From positions 1-34,144 of the forward strand of contig JALNXE010000043.1 of assembly GCA_023230525.1 (NCBI GenBank): a stretch of DNA of 34,144 nucleotides. Reading direction: 5' to 3'. The position numbers and the translations under genes are program-made. The notes beneath the pieces are model-generated. The model was not told the DNA's origin. It worked only from the letters and a program-made list of their open reading frames with translations, and did not search any database. Every line of letters starts with the position of its first letter. Position 1 is the stretch's first letter. Below are positions 1 through 8,185 of the stretch, in pieces. Source of the DNA: Desulfobulbaceae bacterium. GTDB lineage: Bacteria > Desulfobacterota > Desulfobulbia > Desulfobulbales > SURF-16.

Positions 1-84
1 ATCCAGGAAGAGCTGGCCAGGAAGAGAAATGCGAAATTTGCCGAAATCGAGGCAAAATTAAAAAAGGAATTACAAAAAAAGTAA
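1..84 (+). CDS. C-terminal fragment of an unidentified protein
   Basis: Frame 1 is open from the left edge to a TAA at 82-84 and gives 27 residues. The peptide is rich in Lys, Glu and Arg and looks helical, like the charged tail of a larger protein. There is too little sequence to assign a family. It points toward the convergent flavoprotein gene, about 46 bp away. Confidence 0.5.
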   Translation: MQEELARKRNAKFAEIEAKLKKELQKK

Positions 85-130
85 AAGAATCCGGCCGGAT
101 CCCGCCCATGGCAATTCCCGCCAACGCACC

Positions 131-787
131 CTAGCCGGCGCAGCAGGCGGCCGCGAGATCCCCTCCAAGTTTTTTCAGAGCGGCAACGGTTTCCGGGTTG
201 TTCTCCAGGGTATTGATGCCCACCTTGTCCACCGTGGCGTCCGGGCCGTGGATCATCTTCAGTCCCGAGACCTGGCACTGGATACCGCCCTTGCATTTGA
301 TGCAGGGGACATTGCCCAGCACGGACACCCCTCCCACGTAACGCATCCCTTCTTCCAGCATATAGTTCTGAATGGCCTGGAGGCCGTTCTCGCAGGCTGG
401 CGGCATGTCCTGCCTGCCCGGCGGGATGGCGCAGGTGACAACCGCGGCCCCTGGCTTGCCGGTCATCAGGCCATGACGGTGCCGCAGGGGGTAGAGGCGT
501 TCCAGGAAGGCCTTGGTGCGGCTGTCCAGTGAGGAGTAGGGGGTATAGCCGCCGATAATAATGACATCCGCCTTAAAGGCCTTTTCCGCCAGCATGACCC
601 CATCGTCATCGATGACGCAGCGGTTGCTTTCCACACAGGCCAGGCAGGCGTTGCAGGGGCTGATCTGATAATCGCTGAGCTTGTAAAACCACTGTTTGGC
701 GGCCATGGTGGCCTCCATGACCATCTTGACCGCGCGGTCGGTGTTGCTGTCCTTGATGGGTGATCCGGATATGCCGAGCACTTTCAT
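131..787 (-). CDS. Iron-sulfur flavoprotein (Isf-like), NADPH-dependent FMN reductase family
   Basis: A 218-residue flavodoxin-fold protein predicted to bind FMN and a [4Fe-4S] cluster and to act as a cytoplasmic redox carrier or reductase. The N-terminus has the FMN phosphate loop GISGSP (residues 5-10). Cys45, Cys48, Cys51 and Cys57 form the compact CX2CX2CX5C motif typical of archaeal and bacterial Isf proteins. A later stretch, TGKPGAAVVT, fits the second flavin-binding region. The C-terminal part holds extra cysteines (CIKCKGGIQC and a CC near the end) that might bind a second metal site; this is inference. The ATG at 785-787 was chosen because an AGGAG site lies about 9 nt upstream; a longer reading frame upstream of it runs into the tRNA-Ser gene. 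It appears to be monocistronic. The physiological donor and acceptor cannot be read from sequence. Confidence 0.85.
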   Translation of the reverse strand: MKVLGISGSPIKDSNTDRAVKMVMEATMAAKQWFYKLSDYQISPCNACLACVESNRCVIDDDGVMLAEKAFKADVIIIGGYTPYSSLDSRTKAFLERLYPLRHRHGLMTGKPGAAVVTCAIPPGRQDMPPACENGLQAIQNYMLEEGMRYVGGVSVLGNVPCIKCKGGIQCQVSGLKMIHGPDATVDKVGINTLENNPETVAALKKLGGDLAAACCAG

Positions 788-936
788 AATGACTTTCTCC
801 TGAAAAATTACTTGCCGTGGTGATGGCCATGATATGCGTGACAGGGCGGTTTCGCCAATGCCTGCGGAAAATTGCCAGGCAACGGGGAGGAAGGGGCGGG
901 GAGCAGCAGCTCCGGATGCTGCGGCCTTACTGCGCA

Positions 937-1026
937 TGGCGGAGAGGGTGGGATTTGAACCCACGGTGCCCTCACGGGCACACCGGATTTCGAGTCCGGC
1001 TCATTCGGCCGCTCTGACACCTCTCC
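937..1026 (-). tRNA. tRNA-Ser(CGA)
   Basis: On the minus strand the sequence folds as a class II tRNA. The acceptor stem GGAGAGG pairs with CCTCTCC, the anticodon loop CTCGAAA carries anticodon CGA, a long variable arm follows, and the T arm contains GGTTCAAATCC. The discriminator is G and the CCA end is encoded (937-939 on the plus strand as tgg). The long variable arm and G73 agree with serine identity. Open frames crossing this gene on both strands are artefacts. Confidence 0.95.
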
Positions 1027-1213
1027 ATCTGCAGCTCACTGTCTATGATTAAAACAAATCTAGCCGAAAAGCAATGTCCGATGCAAGACGAAGAGCTTAT
1101 TTACGCACAAGTTCTTGATTGGCATGGCCGGAAAGAAGTGCCTGGCCCTCTCGGCCCGGCGACTCTTCCAAGACCTTGTGCCGCTGGACAGTGGAAAGGC
1201 GGTGGCATTAAAA

Positions 1214-1241
1214 TTGCCTCAATAAAAAAATGCTTTAATAA
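1214..1241 (+). promoter_or_regulatory. Possible sigma-70 promoter for the DUF72 gene
   Basis: TTGCCT (1214-1219) and TAATAA (1236-1241) are 16 bp apart in an AT-rich stretch about 48 bp before the DUF72 start. The match is modest. The rest of the 1027-1288 gap shows no convincing gene. Confidence 0.25.
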
Positions 1242-1288
1242 TGCCTTCGGCAGGGGCGTGGGGTAGCGATAAAGAAGGAGGAGGCAAT

Positions 1289-1988
1289 ATGAAAATCCAT
1301 GTCGGCACCAGCGGCTACGGGTACAAGGAATGGAAGGGAATATTCTACCCGGAAAAAATATCGGCCAAGGAAATGCTGGGCTTTTATGCGGAGCGTCTCA
1401 GCGCGGTCGAGATCAATTATACCTTTTATCACATGTCCACCGAGAAGGTCCTTGCCTCCTGGGCGGCACAGGTTCCTGATGATTTTGCCTTCGCCCTCAA
1501 GGCCCCGCAGGTCATAACCCATCGGAAACGGCTGCGGGATGTGGGCGAGGAGACGGAATATTTTTTCAAAACCCTGGCAGTACTGGGCAGGAAAATGGGG
1601 CCGGTCCTTTTTCAGTTTCCCGGGAGTTTTCGTGCCGACCGCACTCGGCTTAAGGATTTCCTGGCGCAGATTCCCGCAGGCAGACACTGCGCCATTGAGT
1701 TCCGCAGCCCCCACCTGGCTTGATCCTGAAATTCTGGATCTGCTCCGGGAAAAGGGATGCAGCCTGTGCATCGCGGATGCCGATGAGAGTCCGGCAGGTG
1801 AGATCATCAGCACGGCATCATGGGGATACCTGCGCCTCCGCCGCTCCGATTATACTGAAGCCGCGGTGGCCCAATGGCTGGAAAGAATCCGGGCCCAGCA
1901 ATGGCAGAGCGCCTTTGTGTTTTTCAAGCACGAGGAAGAGGCCAGGGGGCCGGAAACGGCGATCCATTTTCGCAAGCTGTTGAGCTGA
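1289..1988 (+). pseudogene. DUF72 family protein, broken by a single-base frameshift
   Basis: The first part (from the ATG at 1289, preceded by AAGGAGGAGG) reads MKIHVGTSGYGYKEWKGIFYP, a classic DUF72 start, and continues through FAFALKAPQVITH and VLFQFPGSF. It stops at a TGA at 1721-1723 after CAIEFRSPHLA. The expected continuation, TWLDPEILDLLREKG to HFRKLLS, is present in the next frame and ends at 1988. The switch falls in a run of five C at 1708-1712; four C would restore one frame of about 232 codons, the normal family size. The function of DUF72 is unknown; the family has a TIM-barrel-like fold. The break may be a true mutation, an assembly or read error in the homopolymer, or less likely a +1 slip on CCC-C. 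Confidence 0.85.
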
Positions 1989-2028
1989 TGAGTTTTAAGT
2001 TCACAGGCAATCGTGACCCGGAGGACGC

Positions 2029-4539
2029 ATGGGATTAAAAGATTACCGGGAAAAACGTGATTTTTCCCGGACCAGGGAGCCCAGGGGCCAGGGCGATGCC
2101 GGCGGGGCGGGCAAGCTGTATGTGATCCACAAGCATGCGGCCACCAGGCTGCATTATGATCTCCGGCTGGAGATGGGTGGCGTGCTGAAAAGCTGGGCCG
2201 TACCCAAGGGGCCGAGTCTGGATCCGGCGGAAAAACGGCTGGCGGTCCAGGTGGAGGACCATCCGCTGGAGTACGGGACCTTTGAGGGTACTATTCCCAA
2301 AGGTGAGTATGGCGGCGGCGCGGTGATGCTCTGGGATCAGGGGACCTGGGAGCCGGAAGGCGATCCGGAACACGACTTTCCCCGGGGAAAACTGTCTTTT
2401 ACCCTGCACGGGGAAAAACTGCGCGGCTCCTGGGGCCTGGCGCAGATGAAGGACAGGGACGGCAGCCTCACCAAAAATTGGCTGCTGATCAAGCATCAGG
2501 ACGGGGAGGCAGTGGCTGAAAGCAAATACTGCCTTGTTGAAGAACAGCCGTTCAGCGTGGCCACCCGCCGTTCCCTGGAGGAAATCGCCGCAGGCGCCGG
2601 GAGCCGCCCCGTGTTACATCCTGACCCTGCGCAATTGACCAATGCCCGCAAGGCTCCGCAGCCGGCAGTCATAAAACCCCAGCTGGCAACCCTGGTGGAC
2701 GAGCCCCCGGTCGGCGAGGCATGGCTCCATGAGATCAAGCTCGACGGCTACCGGATTCTCGCCAGGATCGAGGCCGGCCGGATCACGCTGCTTTCGCGGA
2801 GCGGACGGGACTGGACCGAAAAGTTTCCAGGGGTGGCCGCGGCCCTGGGGGCACTGCCGGTCAGCCAGGCCATGCTGGACGGAGAAGTCGTGGTCCTGCG
2901 GCCGGACGGAACCTCGGATTTTCAGGCCCTGCAGGATCTTCTGCAGGGAGGCGGGAGGGGGAAGGTGGTCTATTATCTGTTTGATCTGCCATACTGCAAT
3001 GGCTTTGATCTCACCCGGACGCCCCTGGCTGAACGCAAAAAACTGCTGAGATCCCTCCTGGCGCGAATGTCGCCGCCAAGGGAAAACATCCGGTTCAGCG
3101 ATCACATCGAAAGCAGCGGCAGCGAGGTTTACCGGCAGGCCTGTGGTCTGGCGGCGGAGGGCATCGTTTCCAAACAGGCGGCCGGCATCTATGAGCAGAA
3201 GAGATCCCAACGCTGGCTGAAAACGAAGTGTCTGCAAAGACAGGAGCTGGTTGTGGGCGGCTGGACCGAACCCGCCGGTTCCCGCACCGGGTTCGGCGCT
3301 TTGCTGCTGGGTTATTACGACCACGGGGAGCTGGTGTACGCGGGCCGGGTGGGGACGGGTTTTACGGCAGCCACCCTCCGGCGGTTGAGCCAGATGGTCC
3401 GGGAGATTGAACAGGCAGATCCCCCCTTCCGCCATCCTCCGGCCGGGGTCGAGGCCCAGGGGGCGCACTGGGTCAGGCCGGAACTGGTCGCGGAGGTGCA
3501 ATTCCGGGAATGGACCAGGGAGAATGTTTTACGCCAGGCCTCCTTTAAAGGGCTGCGCCTGGATAAATCGCCCCGGGAAATCGTCCGGGAAGCCCCGGCC
3601 GGGGGACTTGTCACGGCAAAGCCGCCCGGGCAGCCGGCAGCGCCGGGCAGGAAAGATCCAGCTGCCGAGAGCGTGATTGCCGGGGTGCGGGTGTCCCATC
3701 CGGACAAGGTTCTCTTCCCCGAACAGGGGGTCACCAAACGGGCGCTGGCGCAATTCTACGCCACCATCGCGGATTTCATCCTACCCCATGTCAGGCACCG
3801 GCCGCTGACCCTGCTGCGCTGCCCGCAGGGCAGGCAGGGCGGGTGCTTTTATCAGAAACACCTCAAGGAATCGCTGCCGGAGGCCCTGCGCGCCATCCCC
3901 GTCATGGAAAAGGATGGGACGACCGGGGAGTATCTGGTGATTGACGATATCCAGGGATTGATCTCGCTGGTGCAGCTGGGGGTGCTGGAAATTCATCCCT
4001 GGGGAAGCAGTGAAACCGACCTGGAGAAGCCGGATATCCTCACCTTTGACCTTGACCCGGGACCTGGCCTCGGCTGGCCGGAGGTGATCGAGGGCGCCCG
4101 TTTGCTGCGGCGCCGGCTGGAGGAGCTGGGCCTGCAATCCTTTGTCAAGACCTCGGGAGGCAAGGGCTTGCATCTGGTGGTGCCCATCCAGCGCCGCACA
4201 GGCTGGCGGGAAGCCAAGGCCTTTGCCGGAGAGGTTGCCCGGGATCTGGCCCGGCGCCGGCCCGACCGTTTCACGGCGGAGATGCAGAAGGCGAAAAGAC
4301 AGGGCCGGATATTTATCGATTATCTGCGCAACGACCGCGGCGCGACCACGGTGGCGGCCTATTCCACGAGGGCCGGGGCCGGTGCGCCGGTATCCACTCC
4401 CATCCGCTGGGAGGAATTGAGCCGGGCCATGACCCCGGATCGCTTCCGGATCGACAATCTGCCCAAAAGACTGGCGGCCCTGAAAAAGGACCCCTGGCAG
4501 GGTTTTTTTGCCATCAGGCAGGGATTGCCGGCTCTGTGA
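2029..4539 (+). CDS. ligD: ATP-dependent DNA ligase LigD (phosphoesterase-ligase-polymerase)
   Basis: An 836-residue multifunctional enzyme of bacterial non-homologous end joining. The domain order is 3'-phosphoesterase, ligase, polymerase, as in Pseudomonas LigD. The phosphoesterase domain (about 30-190) has the signature H34-K-H36 with RLHYDLRLE. The ligase domain (about 220-530) has motif I KLDG with the adenylated lysine at K237, and the later motif EGIVSK. The polymerase/primase domain (about 550-830) starts at SHPDKVLFPE and carries the catalytic pair D674-L-D676, the loop SGGKGLHLVVP (709-719) and a third acidic residue at D764 in IFIDYLRN. An additional hinge region rich in Pro, Ala and Gly links ligase to polymerase. 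The ATG at 2029 has GGAGG upstream. The gene converges with two ku genes, leaving only 12 bp between stop codons, so the cluster holds the full minimal end-joining set. All catalytic motifs are intact. Confidence 0.97.
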   Translation: MGLKDYREKRDFSRTREPRGQGDAGGAGKLYVIHKHAATRLHYDLRLEMGGVLKSWAVPKGPSLDPAEKRLAVQVEDHPLEYGTFEGTIPKGEYGGGAVMLWDQGTWEPEGDPEHDFPRGKLSFTLHGEKLRGSWGLAQMKDRDGSLTKNWLLIKHQDGEAVAESKYCLVEEQPFSVATRRSLEEIAAGAGSRPVLHPDPAQLTNARKAPQPAVIKPQLATLVDEPPVGEAWLHEIKLDGYRILARIEAGRITLLSRSGRDWTEKFPGVAAALGALPVSQAMLDGEVVVLRPDGTSDFQALQDLLQGGGRGKVVYYLFDLPYCNGFDLTRTPLAERKKLLRSLLARMSPPRENIRFSDHIESSGSEVYRQACGLAAEGIVSKQAAGIYEQKRSQRWLKTKCLQRQELVVGGWTEPAGSRTGFGALLLGYYDHGELVYAGRVGTGFTAATLRRLSQMVREIEQADPPFRHPPAGVEAQGAHWVRPELVAEVQFREWTRENVLRQASFKGLRLDKSPREIVREAPAGGLVTAKPPGQPAAPGRKDPAAESVIAGVRVSHPDKVLFPEQGVTKRALAQFYATIADFILPHVRHRPLTLLRCPQGRQGGCFYQKHLKESLPEALRAIPVMEKDGTTGEYLVIDDIQGLISLVQLGVLEIHPWGSSETDLEKPDILTFDLDPGPGLGWPEVIEGARLLRRRLEELGLQSFVKTSGGKGLHLVVPIQRRTGWREAKAFAGEVARDLARRRPDRFTAEMQKAKRQGRIFIDYLRNDRGATTVAAYSTRAGAGAPVSTPIRWEELSRAMTPDRFRIDNLPKRLAALKKDPWQGFFAIRQGLPAL

Positions 4540-4551
4540 GGAGCTGGTGAG

Positions 4552-5370
4552 CTATGCCGCCCCTTTTTTTCCGGCGCTGAAACGGCTTTTGATAATTTCC
4601 ATCAGATCGATGATCTCCGCGCCTTCGGCCTCGGCCTCGGCCGGTTTTGCCACCACATCCTCACCCGCCTTAAGCTTGCGCTGCACCAGGTCAAGCAGTT
4701 CCTGGGCGTGCCGGTCGCCCAGCAGCCTCTGGTCAAACTCGCGGCTGCTGAGTTTTTGTATTTCCTGCTGCAGCTGCCTGATCATTTCAGCCGGTGCTTT
4801 TTCCAGAGGCGGCAGCCCGACAGCCTCAGGTGTGCGGATTTCATCGGCAAAGCGCAGGGTTTCCGCCCGTAAAATCCCGCCTTCGGCAATAATCGCCACC
4901 AGGTGTTCTCTTTCCCGCATGACAAAGGTGGCGATGCCGGCCCTGCCGCTCCGTTCCATGATTTCGGCCAGCAGGCGGTAGGCCTTGTTGACCGTCCCGG
5001 CCGGGACCAGGAAGTAGGCGTGCTGGAAAGAGACCGGGTCCAGTTCGCCGACCTCAACAAAGCTGCGCAGATCTATTTCCCGGGATTTTTCCGGCTCCAG
5101 CGCCTCCAGTTCCTCATCGGAAACCAGGATATACCTGCCCTCTTCGACCTCGTAGCCGCGGACGATTTCCTCCGCTTCGATGGGCTTATGGTCCCGGGGG
5201 CAGAAATAGCGGCGGTGCAGGACAGTACCGGAGCGGTCAACCATCCGCAGCGCAGCCGTTTTTGGCCGATGGGCGGAATAGAGATCCACCTGGATGCTGA
5301 CCAGTCCGAAGGTGATGGCGCCTGACCAGAAGGCCCCGGTGGGCGCGGCGTGTTCTTTTTTTTCAGCCAC
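4552..5370 (-). CDS. ku: Ku DNA end-binding protein, copy 1
   Basis: A 272-residue bacterial Ku homolog that forms a ring around DNA ends and recruits LigD. Typical family features are the N-terminal GAITFGLVSIQVDLYSA, the CPRDHKPIEAEEIVRGYE segment, FVEVGELDPVSF, the core helix region AIIAEGGILRAETLRFADEI, and a lysine- and alanine-rich C-terminus. The start is GTG at 5368-5370, with a GGGAG-type site in the end of the upstream gene. Only one base separates it from the stop codon of the other ku gene, so the two are surely co-transcribed and probably translationally coupled. The protein differs strongly from its neighbour, so this is not a recent duplication. A Ku heterodimer is possible. 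Confidence 0.95.
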   Translation of the reverse strand: MAEKKEHAAPTGAFWSGAITFGLVSIQVDLYSAHRPKTAALRMVDRSGTVLHRRYFCPRDHKPIEAEEIVRGYEVEEGRYILVSDEELEALEPEKSREIDLRSFVEVGELDPVSFQHAYFLVPAGTVNKAYRLLAEIMERSGRAGIATFVMREREHLVAIIAEGGILRAETLRFADEIRTPEAVGLPPLEKAPAEMIRQLQQEIQKLSSREFDQRLLGDRHAQELLDLVQRKLKAGEDVVAKPAEAEAEGAEIIDLMEIIKSRFSAGKKGAA

Positions 5371-5371
5371 T

Positions 5372-6142
5372 TCAACGCTCCCTGGCGGCCCGCAGGCTCG
5401 CTTCCAGGGCCTTGGTCAGATCCCTGGTGGTTTTTTTCGGCGCTGTCTTGCGCCATTTGATGATCTTGCCGCTGGCTTTGGCGCCAATCAGTCCCATGAC
5501 CCGCTGCCGGTATCCATCCCGGTACTGGCCCGGCTCAAAGGTGCCGGCCATGGCTGACACCAGCTGCTCAGCCATGGACAGTTCCTTTGCCTCGATTTCC
5601 CGGCCGGCCGGAATTTTCAGTTCCGCGAGCGGCACGACTTCTTCAGTATGCCTGAGGGAGAGCAGAATCGGATAACCGGCCTGCAGCCGCAGGAGCCCGA
5701 AATACTCTTTGTTGCGCATCACCCAGCGGGCGAGGCCTTCCATGCCGCTGCCGTCCAGGGCCGCGGCCAAGGCGAAATAGGATTCCCGGTCGCCATCGGG
5801 TCCGAGAAAATAGGGCCGCTCATACCAGCGGTGATCAATGGCGGAGAGGGGAAGAAAGCGGATGATCTCGATCTGCCGGGAGGGTTCCGGTTCCAGGCTT
5901 TTCAGCTCCTGATCCGTCAGGATGACCATCCGGCCTTCCGTCTCAAAGCCGTGGTGTATCGCCTCGGCCGGCACTACTTCACCTGTGCCGGGGTGGACCA
6001 TTTCCTGCTTGACCGGGGTTCGGTCTGCTGCGTGCAGCAGTCTGAAGTGGACCGTCTTTTCCTCAACCGCGGTATACAGTTTGACCGGCACGGCAACGCC
6101 GCCGAGCCGGATGATGCCTTTCCAGATTGCCCGGGTGGTCAT
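5372..6142 (-). CDS. ku: Ku DNA end-binding protein, copy 2
   Basis: A 256-residue second Ku homolog, first gene of the minus-strand pair. It begins ATRAIWKG-like (TTRAIWKGIIRLGGVAVPVKLY), the usual Ku opening. It continues with TPVKQEMVHPGTGEVV, FLPLSAIDHRWYERPYFLGPD and a C-terminal basic tail with KKTTRDLTKALEAS. The ATG at 6140-6142 was chosen because GAGGAG lies just upstream; a TTG four codons earlier overlaps that site and is less likely. The sequence between the two Ku proteins differs throughout, which suggests ancient paralogs with separate roles, as seen in rhizobia with several Ku genes. Its promoter should lie in 6143-6655. Confidence 0.94.
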   Translation of the reverse strand: MTTRAIWKGIIRLGGVAVPVKLYTAVEEKTVHFRLLHAADRTPVKQEMVHPGTGEVVPAEAIHHGFETEGRMVILTDQELKSLEPEPSRQIEIIRFLPLSAIDHRWYERPYFLGPDGDRESYFALAAALDGSGMEGLARWVMRNKEYFGLLRLQAGYPILLSLRHTEEVVPLAELKIPAGREIEAKELSMAEQLVSAMAGTFEPGQYRDGYRQRVMGLIGAKASGKIIKWRKTAPKKTTRDLTKALEASLRAARER

Positions 6143-6655
6143 GATTCTCCTCAAGTTGGGGGTTCAAGGTGAGAGCCCGTGGGGTGCCGGCGCCCGCGGG
6201 CACTCGCCATAAGCCGGGTGATGTGTCATCTCCGGGGGGTCATTCCATGTAAGTCTGCAAAAAGTGCTCCACCCAGGCCGGCACAAAAGGGACATAACCC
6301 CATCCCCCGGGTTTACTGCGAGCGGCCGGCGGATGAGTTCTGACCGGAGGCGAACGGATAGCCGTGGTTGTCCATGCAGGCAGGATTGAGTCCTGAATAA
6401 ATGGACGCTCACCGGGGGAATTTGCCATTTTCCGGCCCGGTTGATTGCGCGCCGCATGCCCGTCTGGGCCTGGGGTGAACAGGCCGCCGTGCAGGCAGCC
6501 GGCAAGCGGCGCAGCTCTTTACGGCCAAGGTGGAACGTGACCGAAAGATAGTGGCATAAATAATGCCTTCTTCCTCCCTGTCGAGGCCTGCGGTCAGGTT
6601 GACGACCACCGGTTTCATAACCCTTATTACTCTTATTTTATTGAGGAGGTACGAC
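6143..6655. other. Divergent intergenic region, no gene assigned
   Basis: About 510 bp between the divergent ku pair and the glyoxalase gene, so it should hold both promoters. A GC-rich hairpin (GTGCC pairing with GGCAC around 6183-6202) lies close to the ku start. Minus-strand frames of 60-113 codons occur here but have no ribosome site and no recognisable features. I see no clear promoter boxes. Confidence 0.5.
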
Positions 6656-7018
6656 ATGGCCAATCCGTTTGTTCACATTGAACTGGAAACCAAGGATCTG
6701 GAAAAAGCGAAGACGTTCTACAAGAGCATGTTTGACTGGAAACTGGAAGAAATTCCAGGTATGGATTACACCATTATCAACGTCGGGGAGGGAACCGGCG
6801 GCGGCATGATGCAGAAGCCCGATCCCGCTGTTCCGGACATGTGGCTGCCCTATATTCTCGTTGCTGATGTGGCAGCCGCGACCAAAAAAGCGCAATCCCT
6901 CGGGGCGAAGGTCTGCAAGGAGGTCACCGAGGTTCCGGACATGGGGTGGTTCAGTGTGCTTTCAGATCCCACTGGCGCGGCTTTTGGCCTCTGGCAGCAA
7001 AAGGAGCCGTGCAAGTGA
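6656..7018 (+). CDS. Glyoxalase/VOC superfamily protein
   Basis: A 120-residue single-domain vicinal oxygen chelate protein. It shows the expected beta-alpha-beta-beta-beta pattern: FVHIELETKDLEKAKTFYKS at the start (a typical VOC opening), then MDYTIINVGEG, a middle strand LPYILVADV with helix AATKKAQSLGAKV, and the closing FSVLSDPTGAAFGLWQ. Proteins of this subgroup (27-kDa antigen Cfp30B-like) are usually small enzymes or resistance proteins whose substrate is unknown. The ATG at 6656 has a strong GGAGG at 5-9 nt upstream. It may be the first gene of a loose unit with the two downstream genes (164-bp gap). Metal ligands cannot be assigned confidently. Confidence 0.85.
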   Translation: MANPFVHIELETKDLEKAKTFYKSMFDWKLEEIPGMDYTIINVGEGTGGGMMQKPDPAVPDMWLPYILVADVAAATKKAQSLGAKVCKEVTEVPDMGWFSVLSDPTGAAFGLWQQKEPCK

Positions 7019-7181
7019 AATAAGGGCCTTGCAAATTTTAAAGGTACATTTAAGGTGTATTTATCGCTATCGTCTGCCCGCATGATTTTATCGGGCATTC
7101 GGCAAAGATCCCGGATGCCCGCGCAACATCATGGCGGGAATCTCTCGGCAAGGAGAATCGGCAAGCACCTGGAGAAAAATT

Positions 7182-8171
7182 ATGAGAATGCGCAAGATCG
7201 GTAACACGGATATGCAAGCCTCGGTTGTGGCCCTCGGCACCTGGGCGATTGGCGGAGGACCCTGGTGGGGTGAGTCGGATGATCAGCAGTCAATTGCTGC
7301 TGTCCATGCCGCTCTTGACGCCGGGGTCAATTTGATTGATACCGCCCCTGTGTATGGCTGGGGCAGAAGCGAAGAGGTTGTCGGCAAGGCCATAAAAGGC
7401 AGAAGGGACAAGGTTATCTTAGCCACCAAATGCGGACTCTGGTGGCATGATGCGCGCGGCCCGCTGTTTTTTGAGCTGGAAGGATATGCGGTAAAAAGAT
7501 ACCTGCGCCCGGATGCCATCAGAAAAGAGGTCGAAGACAGCCTCAGGCGTCTGGGCACCGATTACCTTGATCTGTACCAGACCCACTGGCAATCCCCGGA
7601 ACCGGAAAACGATCCCATTGCCGAAACCATGGAGTGTCTGCTGCAGCTGAAAAAGCAAGGCAAGATCAGGGCCATCGGGGCATCCAATGTTGATGTCGCC
7701 CAGATGAAGCAATATCAGGCCGTGGGATCGCTGGATGCCATCCAGCCGCGCTACAGCATGCTTGACCGGGCCATTGAAAAGGAAGTGATCCCGCACTGCA
7801 TCGAGCACCATATCAGCACCCTGGTCTATTCTCCCCTTGAGCAGGGATTGCTGACCGGCGCAATCGGCATGGACCGGACCTTCAGCCGGGGCGAGTACAG
7901 GAACAATATCCCCTGGTTCCAGCCGCAGAATCGCCGCAAGGTTCTCGATATGCTGGCCGGCTGGCAGACCTTGACGGAGAAATATCATTGCAGCCTGGCC
8001 CAGCTTGTCATCGCCTGGACGGTTGAGCAGCCGGGGATAACCTTTGCCCTCTGCGGCGCAAGAAAACCCGAGCACAGCAGGCAGAATGCCATGGGCGGTA
8101 CGCTGGTCATGGTTGCTGACGATATCAGGAAAATGCGCGCTGATGTCGAGGCGCTCGGGGACCCGCTCTAG
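7182..8171 (+). CDS. Aldo/keto reductase
   Basis: A 329-residue NAD(P)H-dependent carbonyl reductase with a TIM-barrel fold. The catalytic tetrad is complete: D53 and Y58 in NLIDTAPVYGWG, K83 in VILATKCG, and H135 in DLYQTHWQ. The cofactor-binding end contains GASN (about residue 166) and the region near LAQLVIAWTVEQPGI. The start at 7182 was chosen because GGAG lies 7 nt upstream and homologs begin with a motif like RKIGNTDMQ; a frame open 17 codons further upstream has no such support. The next gene begins 14 bp after the stop, so the two are probably co-transcribed. Together with the glyoxalase-like gene it suggests aldehyde or dicarbonyl detoxification, which is inference from content only. 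Confidence 0.93.
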   Translation: MRMRKIGNTDMQASVVALGTWAIGGGPWWGESDDQQSIAAVHAALDAGVNLIDTAPVYGWGRSEEVVGKAIKGRRDKVILATKCGLWWHDARGPLFFELEGYAVKRYLRPDAIRKEVEDSLRRLGTDYLDLYQTHWQSPEPENDPIAETMECLLQLKKQGKIRAIGASNVDVAQMKQYQAVGSLDAIQPRYSMLDRAIEKEVIPHCIEHHISTLVYSPLEQGLLTGAIGMDRTFSRGEYRNNIPWFQPQNRRKVLDMLAGWQTLTEKYHCSLAQLVIAWTVEQPGITFALCGARKPEHSRQNAMGGTLVMVADDIRKMRADVEALGDPL

Positions 8172-8185
8172 CCAGGTTGGCAAAA

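Noticed and set aside
808..1052. Open frames on both strands over the tRNA-Ser region
   Set aside because: They cross the whole tRNA gene; the peptide pattern (RAPWVQIPPSPP and the like) is a well-known artefact of tRNA-Ser.
1045..1266. 73-residue plus-strand frame upstream of the DUF72 gene
   Set aside because: No ribosome site, no recognisable sequence, and it overlaps the likely promoter.
6164..6505. Minus-strand frames of 62 and 113 codons in the ku/glyoxalase spacer
   Set aside because: Overlapping frames without ribosome sites. One ends with a plausible GYVPFVPAWVEHF segment, but nothing supports a gene.
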